DNA of 64,000 nucleotides. Source: Amycolatopsis balhimycina FH 1894. Its GTDB lineage: Bacteria > Actinomycetota > Actinomycetes > Mycobacteriales > Pseudonocardiaceae. The DNA is taken from positions 3,768,649-3,832,648 of the forward strand of contig NZ_KB913037.1 of assembly GCF_000384295.1 (NCBI RefSeq), written 5' to 3'. A program made the position numbers and the translations under genes. Shown here one piece after another: positions 19,420 through 29,034 of the stretch (the stretch's first letter is position 1; each line of letters starts with the position of its first letter). The notes beneath the pieces are model-generated. The model was not told the DNA's origin. It was given only the letters and a program-made list of their open reading frames with translations, and did no database searches.

Positions 19420-21156
19420 TTACTTCGGGCCGCGAGTCCAGTTCACCGCGGACCCGAACGGGCCCACCATCGGAGGACCGGGGGTAACGCCCGAGATGCC
19501 CGATCCGATCGCCAGGGTGTCAGCCAATTGGAACAACGGGATTACCACGTTCTGACGCCAAAGTTCAGGCTCAAGAGTGGTGAGAGCTTCGGCGATCGGC
19601 GTCGATCCGGATAGCGCCGTGTCGATCGACGGCTGCAGCGCCGGGACGCAGAGCCCGGCGGAATTGCCCGGAACGATCGGCTTGGTCTTGTCCGTTCCCG
19701 AGGCGGTCTGCTCCGGCCGGCAGCCGAAGGTCGACGCGAGCACCGACGCCGTGTCGCCGCCGACTGCCTGCGGGACGACGGCGATGTCGATCCCGACGTT
19801 GCCCGCCGAGTCACCGGACGGCTGCTGGACCCCGTCGACGACCGGCATCGCGAGCAGGCCGCTGAACAGGTCTCGCGGCGGCGGCGTGATCGCGTTGACC
19901 TCGATGCCCTGCGCGACGAGCTCGGCGGCGAGCTCCTTCGCGATCGTCGCGTACGGCTCCTGGGTGGCCGGCGAGGCGATGACCAGCGAAAGGGCCTTGC
20001 CGTTCTTGCGCCAGGTACCCGCGGTCTTGGCGTAGCCGGCCGCCTTCAGCGACTCTTCGGCCTTCGCGACGTCGGGCGCGGTGGGCGGGCCGGGCGGGAT
20101 GGTCGCCGCGTACCCGGCCTCCGACGGCGCCTTCACCTGGGCGTCGGCGTGGAGCGTCGACGACGGGCCGCCGTTGACGCCTTCGGCGACCAGCTTGCCG
20201 CGGTCGATCAGCGCGGCGACGCCGGCCCGGACCTGGCTGTCCCGCAGCGTGGCGCTGACCGGGCGCAGCAACACGCCGGCCACCACCGGCCTGGCCACGG
20301 TGTGCAGCTTCACGGCCGGGCCGAGGTCGCCGAGCCGCTTGAGCCCGTCACCGGCGGTCCTGGCCAGCGCGAACTGGTCGTTGCCGCTCTGCAGCGCGGG
20401 CAGCAGGGTGTTCTGGTCCGCCCGGCGCAGGACGATCCGGTCGATCGCCGCGGGCTTCTCCCAGTAGCGCTCGTTGCGCTCGAGGATGACCTCGCCGCGG
20501 GCGGTGTCGATGCTCTTGATCGAGAACGGCCCGGCGATGGCGGGGAAGTTCGACGCGAGCGCGCCCCGCCAGCCGTCGGGCGCGTCCTTGAGCAGGTGGG
20601 CGGGGAGCAGGTCCGAGAACAGCGTCCGCCAGCCGGGGTACGGCTTGGCGAAGGTGACCTCGACGCGCTTGCCGCCTTCGCGGGACTGCAGGTCGGTGAT
20701 CTGCCGGTAGCCGGCGGGCTCGATCACGCCGGGCTGGTCGCGCATCTGGGTGCGCAGGTAGTCGAAGTCCTCGGCGGCGATGGGCGCGCCGTCGGACCAG
20801 GACGCGTCGGCCCGGATGTCGTAGGCGACCACGAACGGCTGCTGCGAGATCACCTGCGCGGCCTTCATCAGGTTCTTGTCGAGCTCGGTGCTGCCGTCGT
20901 CCTTCTGGCGGAACACCGAGGGCAGCAGCAGCTGCGACAGCGCGGAGGTCACCTGGGACGAGTCCGCGAGGTTGTGCGGGTTGTACCCGCCGAGCACGTC
21001 GTCGACGCCGACGACGATCTGCGACGGCGTCTTGCCGGTGGTGGACGCGGGCGCGACCGACGACGAGACGACCGGGGGCGGCGGGGTGTTGGAACAGGCG
21101 GTGAGCAGCACGGCCGCGAGTGCCAGTACCGGCACCGCTTTGCGATTCACCCGCAC
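19420..21156 (-). CDS. Second family-5 substrate-binding lipoprotein
   Basis: A 578-residue binding protein. The signal peptide VNRKAVPVLALAAVLLTAC ends in a lipobox cysteine, followed by a Pro/Ser/Val/Thr linker. Family-5 elements are visible: AYDIRADASWSDGAPIAAEDF, ILERNERYWEKPAAIDRIVL and the C-terminal LWRQNVVIPLFQLADTLAI. It is divergent in sequence from the neighbour at 17326 and looks like the Lpqw/DppA-like actinobacterial subgroup often placed beside peptide transporters. The start is GTG at 21156 (GGAGG eight bases upstream), with another GTG two codons later. It is probably transcribed on its own, since 285 bases with a promoter separate it from the next gene. Confidence 0.88.
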   Translation of the reverse strand: MRVNRKAVPVLALAAVLLTACSNTPPPPVVSSSVAPASTTGKTPSQIVVGVDDVLGGYNPHNLADSSQVTSALSQLLLPSVFRQKDDGSTELDKNLMKAAQVISQQPFVVAYDIRADASWSDGAPIAAEDFDYLRTQMRDQPGVIEPAGYRQITDLQSREGGKRVEVTFAKPYPGWRTLFSDLLPAHLLKDAPDGWRGALASNFPAIAGPFSIKSIDTARGEVILERNERYWEKPAAIDRIVLRRADQNTLLPALQSGNDQFALARTAGDGLKRLGDLGPAVKLHTVARPVVAGVLLRPVSATLRDSQVRAGVAALIDRGKLVAEGVNGGPSSTLHADAQVKAPSEAGYAATIPPGPPTAPDVAKAEESLKAAGYAKTAGTWRKNGKALSLVIASPATQEPYATIAKELAAELVAQGIEVNAITPPPRDLFSGLLAMPVVDGVQQPSGDSAGNVGIDIAVVPQAVGGDTASVLASTFGCRPEQTASGTDKTKPIVPGNSAGLCVPALQPSIDTALSGSTPIAEALTTLEPELWRQNVVIPLFQLADTLAIGSGISGVTPGPPMVGPFGSAVNWTRGPK

Positions 21157-21403
21157 GCCCTGTTCCTCCCAGATTCTCCCCGATCGGGGCAGCCATGCTC
21201 CCACGACCACCTCCGCCGCCGGAACCGAGATTCCCATACCCGGATCACCCGGGCGCGGGCCCCCGTGGTGCCGCTATGGGGAAGGACGCGCGGACCACCG
21301 TCCGGGTTCCCGGACTGTTCCGGAACGGCGGAACGAACACGGGCCGGACACGAGAAAGGTTCATGTCGGTGGTGAGCACCAGGCTCCGAGTCCGTCGGAG
21401 CCC

Positions 21404-21426
21404 CTATAAAGATATAAGGAGAAGGA
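21404..21426. promoter_or_regulatory. AT-rich island upstream of the second binding-protein gene
   Basis: A run with TATAAAG and ATATAAGGAG stands out in the G+C-rich 382-base gap 21157-21538. On the minus strand it gives TATATCTT and TATAGG words that could be a -10 region for the gene starting at 21156. It is flanked by a hairpin, GGCTCCGA (21382-21389) with TCGGAGCC (21395-21402). No gene was found in this gap. Confidence 0.35.
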
Positions 21427-21492
21427 CAGCGGAATTCGTGACGCCGGGTTCGGCGTCAGTCTACCCAGCGTGGCGAACCGGGAACGAAAGAA

Positions 21493-21517
21493 CCTCCCGG
21501 CGGAAGACACCGGGAGG
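21493..21517 (-). terminator. Terminator of typA
   Basis: An 8-base stem, CCTCCCGG (21493-21500) with CCGGGAGG (21510-21517). On the minus strand it is followed by TTCTTTCGTTC, a T-rich tail. It lies about 20 bases past the typA stop. Confidence 0.75.
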
Positions 21518-21538
21518 CCCTTTCGGCTTTCGGGAAGA

Positions 21539-23464
<1,926 letters not shown>

Positions 23465-23596
23465 GCGAGAACTCCTGAACTTCAAGGGTTGGATGGCCGC
23501 GTCAGCCCGTCAGGGGGTCTCGTGACCGGCTCTGGTCACACGCGGACCTCACCAAGGATACCTCCCGCCCCATTGTGAGCAGTCCCACGCCCCCAG

Positions 23597-23615
23597 ATCG
23601 GTTAGGCTCACCTAA
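23597..23615 (+). promoter_or_regulatory. Iron box (DmdR1/IdeR-type operator)
   Basis: The 19 bases ATCGGTTAGGCTCACCTAA match the published actinomycete iron-box consensus TTAGGTTAGGCTCACCTAA at 17 positions (my alignment by eye), including the whole GGTTAGGCTCACCTAA core. It ends 37 bases before the GTG of the 51-residue Cys-rich gene and lies about 130 bases upstream of typA. Iron-loaded DmdR1/IdeR would repress transcription from here (family knowledge). Confidence 0.8.
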
Positions 23616-23652
23616 CGTGGATACCCGGTGAGCGTCGCCGATCGGAGGGAGC

Positions 23653-23808
23653 GTGCGCGTGGGCAAGAAGCCGGACGACCCGCGGAAGGTCGTGCGCAAG
23701 CTGATGAAGGCCGGCAAGGTCAAGAAGAAGTGCTGCCGGTCGAAGCCGCGCTGCAAGAAGTGCCCGGTATTGGCTCTGAAGAAGGCGAAGCTGGACCTGG
23801 CCGCGTAG
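23653..23808 (+). CDS. Small basic cysteine-rich protein (51 aa) behind an iron box
   Basis: An open frame of 51 residues, VRVGKKPDDPRK then a Lys-rich stretch, KKKCCRSKPRCKKCPV, and LKKAKLDLAA at the end. Four cysteines (27, 28, 34, 37; CC-x5-C-x2-C) and about one-third Lys/Arg suggest a small metal-binding or RNA/DNA-contacting protein. GGAGG (23644-23648) precedes the GTG at 23653; a second GTG two codons later is also well placed. I believe small proteins of this type are conserved in actinomycetes, but I cannot assign a function. The iron box immediately upstream predicts induction under iron limitation. It stops four bases from the convergent YciI gene. Confidence 0.75.
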   Translation: MRVGKKPDDPRKVVRKLMKAGKVKKKCCRSKPRCKKCPVLALKKAKLDLAA

Positions 23809-23811
23809 GCC

Positions 23812-24111
23812 TCAGTGGGGCACGGCCTCGTTGATCTGCCGCAGCTCGGGTGCGGTCTTCGTCGGCGAGAACTCGATGACCTCGTACTTTGCGAGGTGCT
23901 TCACGCAGAACGGGTCGGACGCCAGGATGGCGTCGAGCTTCCCCCTGGACATCGGCCGCGTGATGATCACGCCGCCGGTGCGCGGGTTCCGCCGTCCGGA
24001 AGCCAGGAAGTGGCCGTGCTCGTACTGCTTGTTCAGCCACTCGGCGTGGTCCGGGAGCGCGTAGTCGATTTCCTCGATCGGGGCTGTGTAGTTCAGCAGG
24101 ACGACATACAT
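23812..24111 (-). CDS. YciI-like family protein
   Basis: A 99-residue protein of the YciI/YCII-related ferredoxin-like fold. It begins MYVVLLNYTAPIEEIDYAL, then HAEWLNKQYEHGHFLASGRR with the conserved His, and DPFCVKHLAKYEVIEFSPT with the conserved Asp of the family's proposed catalytic pair. ATG at 24111 begins the fold exactly; the longer open frame upstream is not family-like. Function of the family is mostly unproven. It is convergent with the iron-box gene and divergent from the trpS leader. Confidence 0.85.
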   Translation of the reverse strand: MYVVLLNYTAPIEEIDYALPDHAEWLNKQYEHGHFLASGRRNPRTGGVIITRPMSRGKLDAILASDPFCVKHLAKYEVIEFSPTKTAPELRQINEAVPH

Positions 24112-24177
24112 GGATAGACCGTAACTCCGCTCGCGCGCTCGCGCGTCCGGACGATGCGAAGTGGTGACGGATCGGGC

Positions 24178-24183
24178 TATAGT
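24178..24183 (+). promoter_or_regulatory. -10 element of the trp leader/trpS transcript
   Basis: TATAGT, with seven bases (CGGCGCC) before the leader-peptide ATG at 24191. This spacing predicts a transcript that starts at or next to the ATG, that is, a leaderless leader peptide. No convincing -35 hexamer was found. Confidence 0.65.
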
Positions 24184-24190
24184 CGGCGCC

Positions 24191-24238
24191 ATGCACGCGC
24201 AGACGTCCAGCTGGTGGCCGCCCACGGCGGCCGTCTAG
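24191..24238 (+). CDS. Trp leader peptide of trpS attenuator (15 aa)
   Basis: A short open frame encoding MHAQTSSWWPPTAAV and ending at TAG. Two adjacent tryptophan codons (24212-24217) sit exactly at the first arm of the attenuator. When charged Trp-tRNA is scarce the ribosome stalls there, which favours the antiterminator. Streptomyces trp leaders have the same design (established knowledge). Confidence 0.85.
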   Translation: MHAQTSSWWPPTAAV

Positions 24239-24284
24239 TCCTGCGCTGATCACCAGCGGCCGCCCCGGGACGGGCGGCCTTTTT
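24216..24284 (+). promoter_or_regulatory. Ribosome-mediated transcription attenuator of trpS
   Basis: Four alternating complementary 7-mers can be read: region 1 GGCCGCC (24216-24222), region 2 GGCGGCC (24226-24232), region 3 GGCCGCC (24258-24264) and region 4 GGCGGCC (24273-24279), followed by TTTTT (24280-24284). Pairing 3:4 makes an intrinsic terminator with an 8-base stem. Pairing 2:3 makes the antiterminator. Region 1 overlaps the second Trp codon. CTGGTG (24211-24216) can also pair with CACCAG (24251-24256). Confidence 0.88.
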
Positions 24285-24328
24285 CGTGCCTTCTCCGGGG
24301 TGGCCCGACCTCGGAAGGAACCCCCACG

Positions 24329-25294
24329 ATGAGCAAGCTGTCCGGCATCACGCCCTCCGGTCACGTCCACCTCGGCAACCACCTCGGGGCCGTCCGCCGC
24401 TGGGCCCTCGAGGGCGGCGTGGACGACCTGTACTTCGTCGCCGACCTGCACGGCATGACGACCTCGCACAACCCGGCGAGACTCCGATCCTTGGCGCGTG
24501 AGCAGCTGGCCGTGCTGATCGCCGCCGGCATCGATCCCGGGCGGGTGTTCGTCCAGTCCGACCTGACCCGCGAGCTGGGCGCGCTGACCTGGGTCCTGGA
24601 GTGCACCTGCAACTACGGCGAGGCCGCGCGGATGATCCAGTTCAAGGAGAAGTCGAAGGGCCAGGCCGGCGTGCGGCTGTCGCTGCTGACCTACCCGGCG
24701 CTGATGGCCGCGGACATCCTCCTGCAGGGCGCGGACGAAGTGCCGGTCGGCGAGGACCAGCGCCAGCACGTCGAGCTGACGCGGACCCTCGCGAAACGCT
24801 TCAACAGCACGTACGGCGAGGTGTTCACCGTCCCGGAGGCGGTGCTCCCGCCCGCGGGCGCGCGGGTGCGGGACCTGACCGACCCGACGCGCAAGATGTC
24901 GAAGTCGACGCGGGACGCGGCGGGCGTGGTGTTCGTCCTCGACGAGCCCGACCAGGTTCGCCGCAAGATCCGCCGCGCGGTCACCGACGGCGGCTCGGTA
25001 CCGGTGCACGCCCCGGACACCCGCCCGGGCATGGCGAACCTGCTGGAGATCCTGGCCGCCTGCCGGGGCGGCTCCCCGGCGGACCTGGCAGAGGAGTTCT
25101 CGTCGTACGGAGCGGTCAAGGACGCCGTCGCCGACGCCGTGATCGAGGAGCTCCGCCCCCTGCGTGAACGGGCGTTGACGCTGCTCGACGACGTCGCGGA
25201 GCTGGACCAGGTCCGCAAGGCGGGTGCGGAACGCGCTCGCGAGCGCGGCTCGCACCGGCTCGACGCGGCGCTGCGCATGATCGGCGCCTGTTGA
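24329..25294 (+). CDS. trpS: Tryptophanyl-tRNA synthetase (attenuator-controlled)
   Basis: A 321-residue class I synthetase charging tRNA-Trp. The HIGH-type motif is HLGN in PSGHVHLGNHLGAV (residues of about 9-22) and KMSKS is at 189-193. Typical segments include CNYGEAARMIQFKEK and VPVGEDQRQHVELTRTLAKRF. The gene follows a Trp-codon leader peptide and terminator, so expression should rise when Trp-tRNA charging falls. In Streptomyces coelicolor the auxiliary, indolmycin-resistant TrpRS1 is controlled this way. Whether this copy is an auxiliary enzyme or the only one cannot be told from this window. It ends at a palindromic terminator shared with the Nudix gene. Confidence 0.95.
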   Translation: MSKLSGITPSGHVHLGNHLGAVRRWALEGGVDDLYFVADLHGMTTSHNPARLRSLAREQLAVLIAAGIDPGRVFVQSDLTRELGALTWVLECTCNYGEAARMIQFKEKSKGQAGVRLSLLTYPALMAADILLQGADEVPVGEDQRQHVELTRTLAKRFNSTYGEVFTVPEAVLPPAGARVRDLTDPTRKMSKSTRDAAGVVFVLDEPDQVRRKIRRAVTDGGSVPVHAPDTRPGMANLLEILAACRGGSPADLAEEFSSYGAVKDAVADAVIEELRPLRERALTLLDDVAELDQVRKAGAERARERGSHRLDAALRMIGAC

Positions 25295-25296
25295 AG

Positions 25297-25351
25297 AGCC
25301 GTGAATGGCACATCGAGAGACTTGAAGTCCCTGAATGTGCCATTCACGGCT
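25297..25351. terminator. Palindromic intergenic element, family member B (bidirectional terminator)
   Basis: Perfect 17-base outer arms (25297-25313 and 25335-25351) plus an imperfect inner stem (GAGACTT with AAGTCCC) make a 55-base hairpin. It lies exactly between the convergent trpS and Nudix stops. The arm word CGTGAAT-GGC-ACA-TTC aligns with the elements at 5131 and 30888. Confidence 0.8.
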
Positions 25352-25741
25352 TTAGCCGAGCAGGTCCCGGAAGGCCGGGAGCAGGATGCGGTCGGCGGGC
25401 AGCCAGTCGATGTCGTCGAGGTCGTCGGGCCCGAGCCAGCGCAACGCCCGGTGCTCGACGGCCCGCGGCTCTTCCCCGGGCGAAACGAGCGAAGCCGCGT
25501 AGATCCGCAGGACCTTCCCGCCGGGCAGCGGGACGTCTTCGCCGACGCGGTCGCCGACCTCGACGACGACGTCCAGCTCCTCGCTGCACTCCCGGGCCAG
25601 CGCGAAGGCCTCGGACTCCCCCTCCTCGACCCGGCCGCCGGGCAGCTCCCACTGCCCCGCGTGTTTCGGCGGCCACGCCCGCTGTTGAGCCAGCAGCTTG
25701 CCGTCGCGTACCAAGGCGGCTCCCACGATCACAGCGTTCAC
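25352..25741 (-). CDS. MutT-like Nudix hydrolase
   Basis: A 129-residue Nudix protein. The Nudix box G-x5-E-x7-RE-x-x-EE is visible in GGRVEEGESEAFALARECSEEL (two pieces: GGRVEEGE and RECSEEL), preceded by KHAGQWELPGGR. It is likely a (d)CTP/8-oxo-dGTP type pyrophosphohydrolase that cleans the nucleotide pool (family inference). GTG at 25741 is chosen because it begins the VNAVIVGAALVRDGKLL strand. It lies 11 bases after the sensor kinase stop and may be co-transcribed with it. Confidence 0.88.
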   Translation of the reverse strand: MNAVIVGAALVRDGKLLAQQRAWPPKHAGQWELPGGRVEEGESEAFALARECSEELDVVVEVGDRVGEDVPLPGGKVLRIYAASLVSPGEEPRAVEHRALRWLGPDDLDDIDWLPADRILLPAFRDLLG

Positions 25742-25752
25742 AGTCCCGGAAC

Positions 25753-27075
25753 TTACCCGGAAGCCCCGCCGGGGACCGCGCGCCAGACGACGACGAACCG
25801 CGCGCCGCCGTCCGGGGACTCGGCCACCTGGACGCGGCCGCCCCGGCGTCGCACGGTCTCCGCCACCATCGCCAGGCCCAGTCCGGTGCCACCCGAGGAC
25901 CGGGCGCGGTCGTCGGCGATCCGGTAGAACCGGTCGAACACCTTCTCCCGGTGCTCCGGGGCGATGCCCGGGCCGTCGTCGTCGACCACCACCCGCACCG
26001 ACGAGCGGGACGCGAGCACCGAGACGACGATCTGGCCCCGCGCGTAGCGGCACGCGTTGCGCAGCAGGTTGTCGAGCACTAACTCCACCTCGGCGTGCCC
26101 GGCGGACGCCCAGGCCTGCGCGACCGCGCTGCTCACCCGCGCCTCCGGTACCCCGGCCGGCAGCCGGGCCACCGCCGCGCGGACCTCGCTCACCAGCTCG
26201 ACCGGCTCCGCCTGCGGCACCTCCCCCGCGTCCGAACGGGCCAGCGACAGCAGCCCGTCCAGCAGCGCCGACAACCGCTCGGCTTCGGTGAGGATGTCCG
26301 ACAGCGTCTCCTGCGCCAGCTCCGGATCGGGGTTGGCGACGGCCACCTCGGCCTGCACCCGGATCGACGCGACCGGCGAGCGCAGCTCGTGCGCGGCGTC
26401 GCCGGTGAAGCGCCGCAGCCGTTCGCTCGCCTGCTCCTGGCGCTCGAGCAGGGCGTTGAACTCCTCCGCGAGCGCGCGCAGCTCGTCGTGCGAGTCCGGC
26501 AGCGCCAGCCGCGCCCCCGGCGGCAGCGACCGCACCGAGCCGCGCATGCGCGCGACCGGCCGCAGCGCCAGCCGGACCACCAGCCACGTCGCGAAGCCCG
26601 CCACCAGCGCGCCGATCGACGCGACGACCACCAGCCACACCCCGCCGTAGTGCACCGCCGCGGAGAACCCGACCAGGCCGGCGCCGGCGACGACCAGCCG
26701 CTGCGAACCGTCCGGCGTGCTGACGACCGTGCCCAGGTACCGCGCGCCGTCGCGCTGCACCGGCTGTCCCGCCTTGAGCGCCGAGACGTCCACCGGACCG
26801 AGCCCGGCCGGGGCGCCGCCGTCCAGCGGAGCGCCCGCGATGTCCAGCACCCGCAGCGTGACCGGGGCCGCGCCGGACAGCGGCCGGCCGGCGCTCACGT
26901 CGGCACCGGCCGGGCCGAGCGCGCTCACCAGCTCGCGGTCGACCGAGTCGATGAGCAGCGGCGAGAGGCTCGACGCGGCGAGCGCCGCCAGCCCGAGCAG
27001 GCAGCCCAGGGTGATCGTCGCGGCCAGCACGGTGATCCGGGCCTGCAGGGACCGGCCCCGCCACCACGGGATCAC
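25753..27075 (-). CDS. Sensor histidine kinase (OmpR-partner type)
   Basis: A 440-residue membrane kinase. Helix 1 is at about 15-40, an extracytoplasmic sensing region at about 41-145, helix 2 at about 146-170, then HAMP, HisKA with phospho-acceptor His229 in AAHELRSPVAS, and HATPase with VVDDDGPGIAP and the G-box GGTGLGLAMV. The start overlaps the stop of the response-regulator gene as ATGA, so the two are translationally coupled. The signal is unknown. The divergent LolA-like and ABC-2 genes are plausible targets. Confidence 0.92.
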   Translation of the reverse strand: MIPWWRGRSLQARITVLAATITLGCLLGLAALAASSLSPLLIDSVDRELVSALGPAGADVSAGRPLSGAAPVTLRVLDIAGAPLDGGAPAGLGPVDVSALKAGQPVQRDGARYLGTVVSTPDGSQRLVVAGAGLVGFSAAVHYGGVWLVVVASIGALVAGFATWLVVRLALRPVARMRGSVRSLPPGARLALPDSHDELRALAEEFNALLERQEQASERLRRFTGDAAHELRSPVASIRVQAEVAVANPDPELAQETLSDILTEAERLSALLDGLLSLARSDAGEVPQAEPVELVSEVRAAVARLPAGVPEARVSSAVAQAWASAGHAEVELVLDNLLRNACRYARGQIVVSVLASRSSVRVVVDDDGPGIAPEHREKVFDRFYRIADDRARSSGGTGLGLAMVAETVRRRGGRVQVAESPDGGARFVVVWRAVPGGASG

Positions 27076-27788
27076 GGGGTGATGACCTCGTCGAGCTCCG
27101 CGTCGGACGCCAGGTAGCCGTGCCCGCGCACAGTCCGCAGCAGCGCGCCGGCGCCGACCGCGTCGAGCTTGCGCCGCACGTAACCGACGTAGACCTCGAC
27201 GAGGTTGCGGGTCACGGCCTGCTCTTCGCCCCAGACCGCGCGCAGCAGCTCGTCCTTCGTGACGACCGTGCCCGCCCGCCCGACGAGCACGTCGAGCAGC
27301 GCGAACTCGCGTGGGCTGAGGCCGACCTCCTCGCCGCTCCAGTGCACCTGCCGCAGCCCGCGGTCGACCTCCAGCGCGCCGAGCCGCAGCGTGCCGCGGC
27401 CGGTCTCCGGCCCCACCCGGCGCAGCACCGCGCGGACCTGCGCGACCAGCACCACGAAGGAGAACGGCTTCACGAGGTAGCCGTCGGCGCCGAGGTCGAG
27501 GCCGTCGGCCTGGTCGATCTCGCCGTCCTTGGCCGAGACCAGCAGCACCGGCGTGGTGACGCCGTCCTTGCGCAGCCGCTCCAGCACGCGGTAGCCGGAC
27601 AGGCCCGGCAGCATGATGTCGAGCAGCACGACGTCGAACGAGCCGGTGCTCGCCAGCTGCAGCCCGCTGGGGCCGTCCGCGGCGGTGACCACGTCCATCC
27701 CCTCCGCGCGCAGCCCGCGTTGCAGGGCCTTCCGCACGCCCGGTTCGTCGTCGACCACCAGCACCCGAGGTTTCACGAGACTCATCAT
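27072..27788 (-). CDS. OmpR/PhoB-family response regulator
   Basis: A 238-residue two-domain regulator. The receiver domain has acidic DDE at 13-15, phospho-acceptor Asp57 in LLDIMLPG, and Lys107 in YLVKPF. The C-terminal winged helix (about 135-232) includes LSPREFALLDVL and ladder residues VEVYVGYVRRKLD. It partners the histidine kinase that follows. It is transcribed away from the secreted LolA-like gene, and TCTCAG repeats in the shared promoter region may be its binding sites. Confidence 0.93.
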   Translation of the reverse strand: MMSLVKPRVLVVDDEPGVRKALQRGLRAEGMDVVTAADGPSGLQLASTGSFDVVLLDIMLPGLSGYRVLERLRKDGVTTPVLLVSAKDGEIDQADGLDLGADGYLVKPFSFVVLVAQVRAVLRRVGPETGRGTLRLGALEVDRGLRQVHWSGEEVGLSPREFALLDVLVGRAGTVVTKDELLRAVWGEEQAVTRNLVEVYVGYVRRKLDAVGAGALLRTVRGHGYLASDAELDEVITP

Positions 27789-27810
27789 GGCCGGTTTGCG
27801 CAGGTCGTGC

Positions 27811-27865
27811 CTCAGTTCTCAGCGCGATCTCAGGGTGGGAGGGAGAACCTTCAGGGGTATCTCAG
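27811..27865. promoter_or_regulatory. CTCAG direct repeats in the divergent promoter region
   Basis: CTCAG occurs at 27811-27815, 27818-27822, 27829-27833 and 27861-27865. The second and third are 11 bases apart and the third and fourth 32 bases apart, that is, about one and three helical turns. OmpR-family regulators often bind direct repeats with 11-base spacing. They lie between the response-regulator start (27788) and the LolA-like start (27937). Confidence 0.5.
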
Positions 27866-27936
27866 CCTCGAGAGGGAAGCGTCGGAGCCAGGGAGCCGGG
27901 CACACTCGGGCCCGGGAACACCACAGGGAGAGACGC

Positions 27937-29034
27937 ATGAAACCGAAGACGAAGGGCATCACCGCCGCGATCGTCGGTACCGCGCTCGGTGCGGGCGGGC
28001 TCGCGTTCGTCGCGATGCCGGCCAGCGCCGACGACAAGCCGGCCCTGCCGCAGATCAGCGCCGAGGACCTCGTGCAGTCGGTCGTGCAGGCGAAGCCGGG
28101 CGCGTTCGACGGCACGCTGAAGGTCAGCAACGACCTGGGCCTGCCCGCGGTCGGGAACGCGCTGCCGGGGGCGTCGGCGCTGAACATCGATTCGGCGCAC
28201 ATCTTCAGTGACGGCGCGGGCAAGAGCCGCCTGGCCGTCACGCAGGGGGCGAGCCAGGAGACCGTGGTCCACGACGGCACGACCGTCTGGGACTACAGCT
28301 CCAAGACGAACACCGCGACGAAGGTGACCGTCCCGGCCGACGTGGCCAAGCAGAAGGGCGCGGGCAGCGAGAAGACGCCCGACCCGCTCACGGCTTCGAC
28401 GGAGCTGCTCGCGAAGGTCCGCGAGAGCAGCACGGTGTCGGTCGACGGCACCGCGACCGTCGCGGGCCGGCCGGCGTACGAGCTGGTCCTGACGCCGAAG
28501 CCGGCCGAGCGGACGCTGCTGCGCGAGATCCGCGTCGCCGTCGACTCGCAGACGCGGATGCCGCTGCGCGTGGCGGTGCTGAGCAACGGGACGGCGACGC
28601 CGGCGCTCGAGGTCGCGTTCACCCAGGTCGAGTTCACGCAGCAGCCGGCCGACCTGTTCGCCTTCACCCCGCCGAAGGGCGCCAAGGTGCAGGAGAAGAC
28701 GCCGACGATCGACCAGAAGGACAAGGACCTCGCCGAGCAGGCCAAGCAGGACGTCAAGGTCGTCGGCGACGGCTGGGACACCGTCATCACCGGCAAGGTC
28801 CCCGCGGACGCGCTGAACGCGGCGCCGAAGCAGCAGTCCGGCCGTGAAGGCCGCGGTGGCAACGCCGACCCGAAGGCGCTGCTCGAGCGGTTCGCCAAGA
28901 AGGTCAGCGGCGCCTGGGGCAGCGGCTACCTCGTCACCACGAAGGTCGGCAGCGCGGTGCTGACCGACGACGGCCGGTTCGCGGCCGGTGCGGTGCCGGA
29001 GCAGGTCCTGTACGAAGCGCTGGGCCAGAAGTGA
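27937..29034 (+). CDS. Secreted LolA-like / outer-membrane-lipoprotein-carrier-type protein
   Basis: A 365-residue exported protein. The signal peptide (MKPKTKGITAAIVGTALGAG...AMPASA) has a SPase I site before DDKPALP. The body has the LolA/LppX-like beta fold pattern seen in DUF2092-type proteins: TVVHDGTTVWDYSSKTN, VAGRPAYELVLTPKPAE, VAVDSQTRMPLRVAVLS and FAFTPPKGAKVQ. ATG at 27937 has GGGAG nine bases upstream. The stop overlaps the ATPase start as GTGA. It probably binds a lipid or hydrophobic ligand outside the membrane and works with the ABC exporter. This operon partnership is inferred. Confidence 0.8.
   Translation: MKPKTKGITAAIVGTALGAGGLAFVAMPASADDKPALPQISAEDLVQSVVQAKPGAFDGTLKVSNDLGLPAVGNALPGASALNIDSAHIFSDGAGKSRLAVTQGASQETVVHDGTTVWDYSSKTNTATKVTVPADVAKQKGAGSEKTPDPLTASTELLAKVRESSTVSVDGTATVAGRPAYELVLTPKPAERTLLREIRVAVDSQTRMPLRVAVLSNGTATPALEVAFTQVEFTQQPADLFAFTPPKGAKVQEKTPTIDQKDKDLAEQAKQDVKVVGDGWDTVITGKVPADALNAAPKQQSGREGRGGNADPKALLERFAKKVSGAWGSGYLVTTKVGSAVLTDDGRFAAGAVPEQVLYEALGQK

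Noticed and set aside
24286..24501. A short plus-strand frame ahead of trpS
   Set aside because: It overlaps the trpS coding region out of frame and has Pro/Arg-rich composition; the leader peptide and trpS explain the region.
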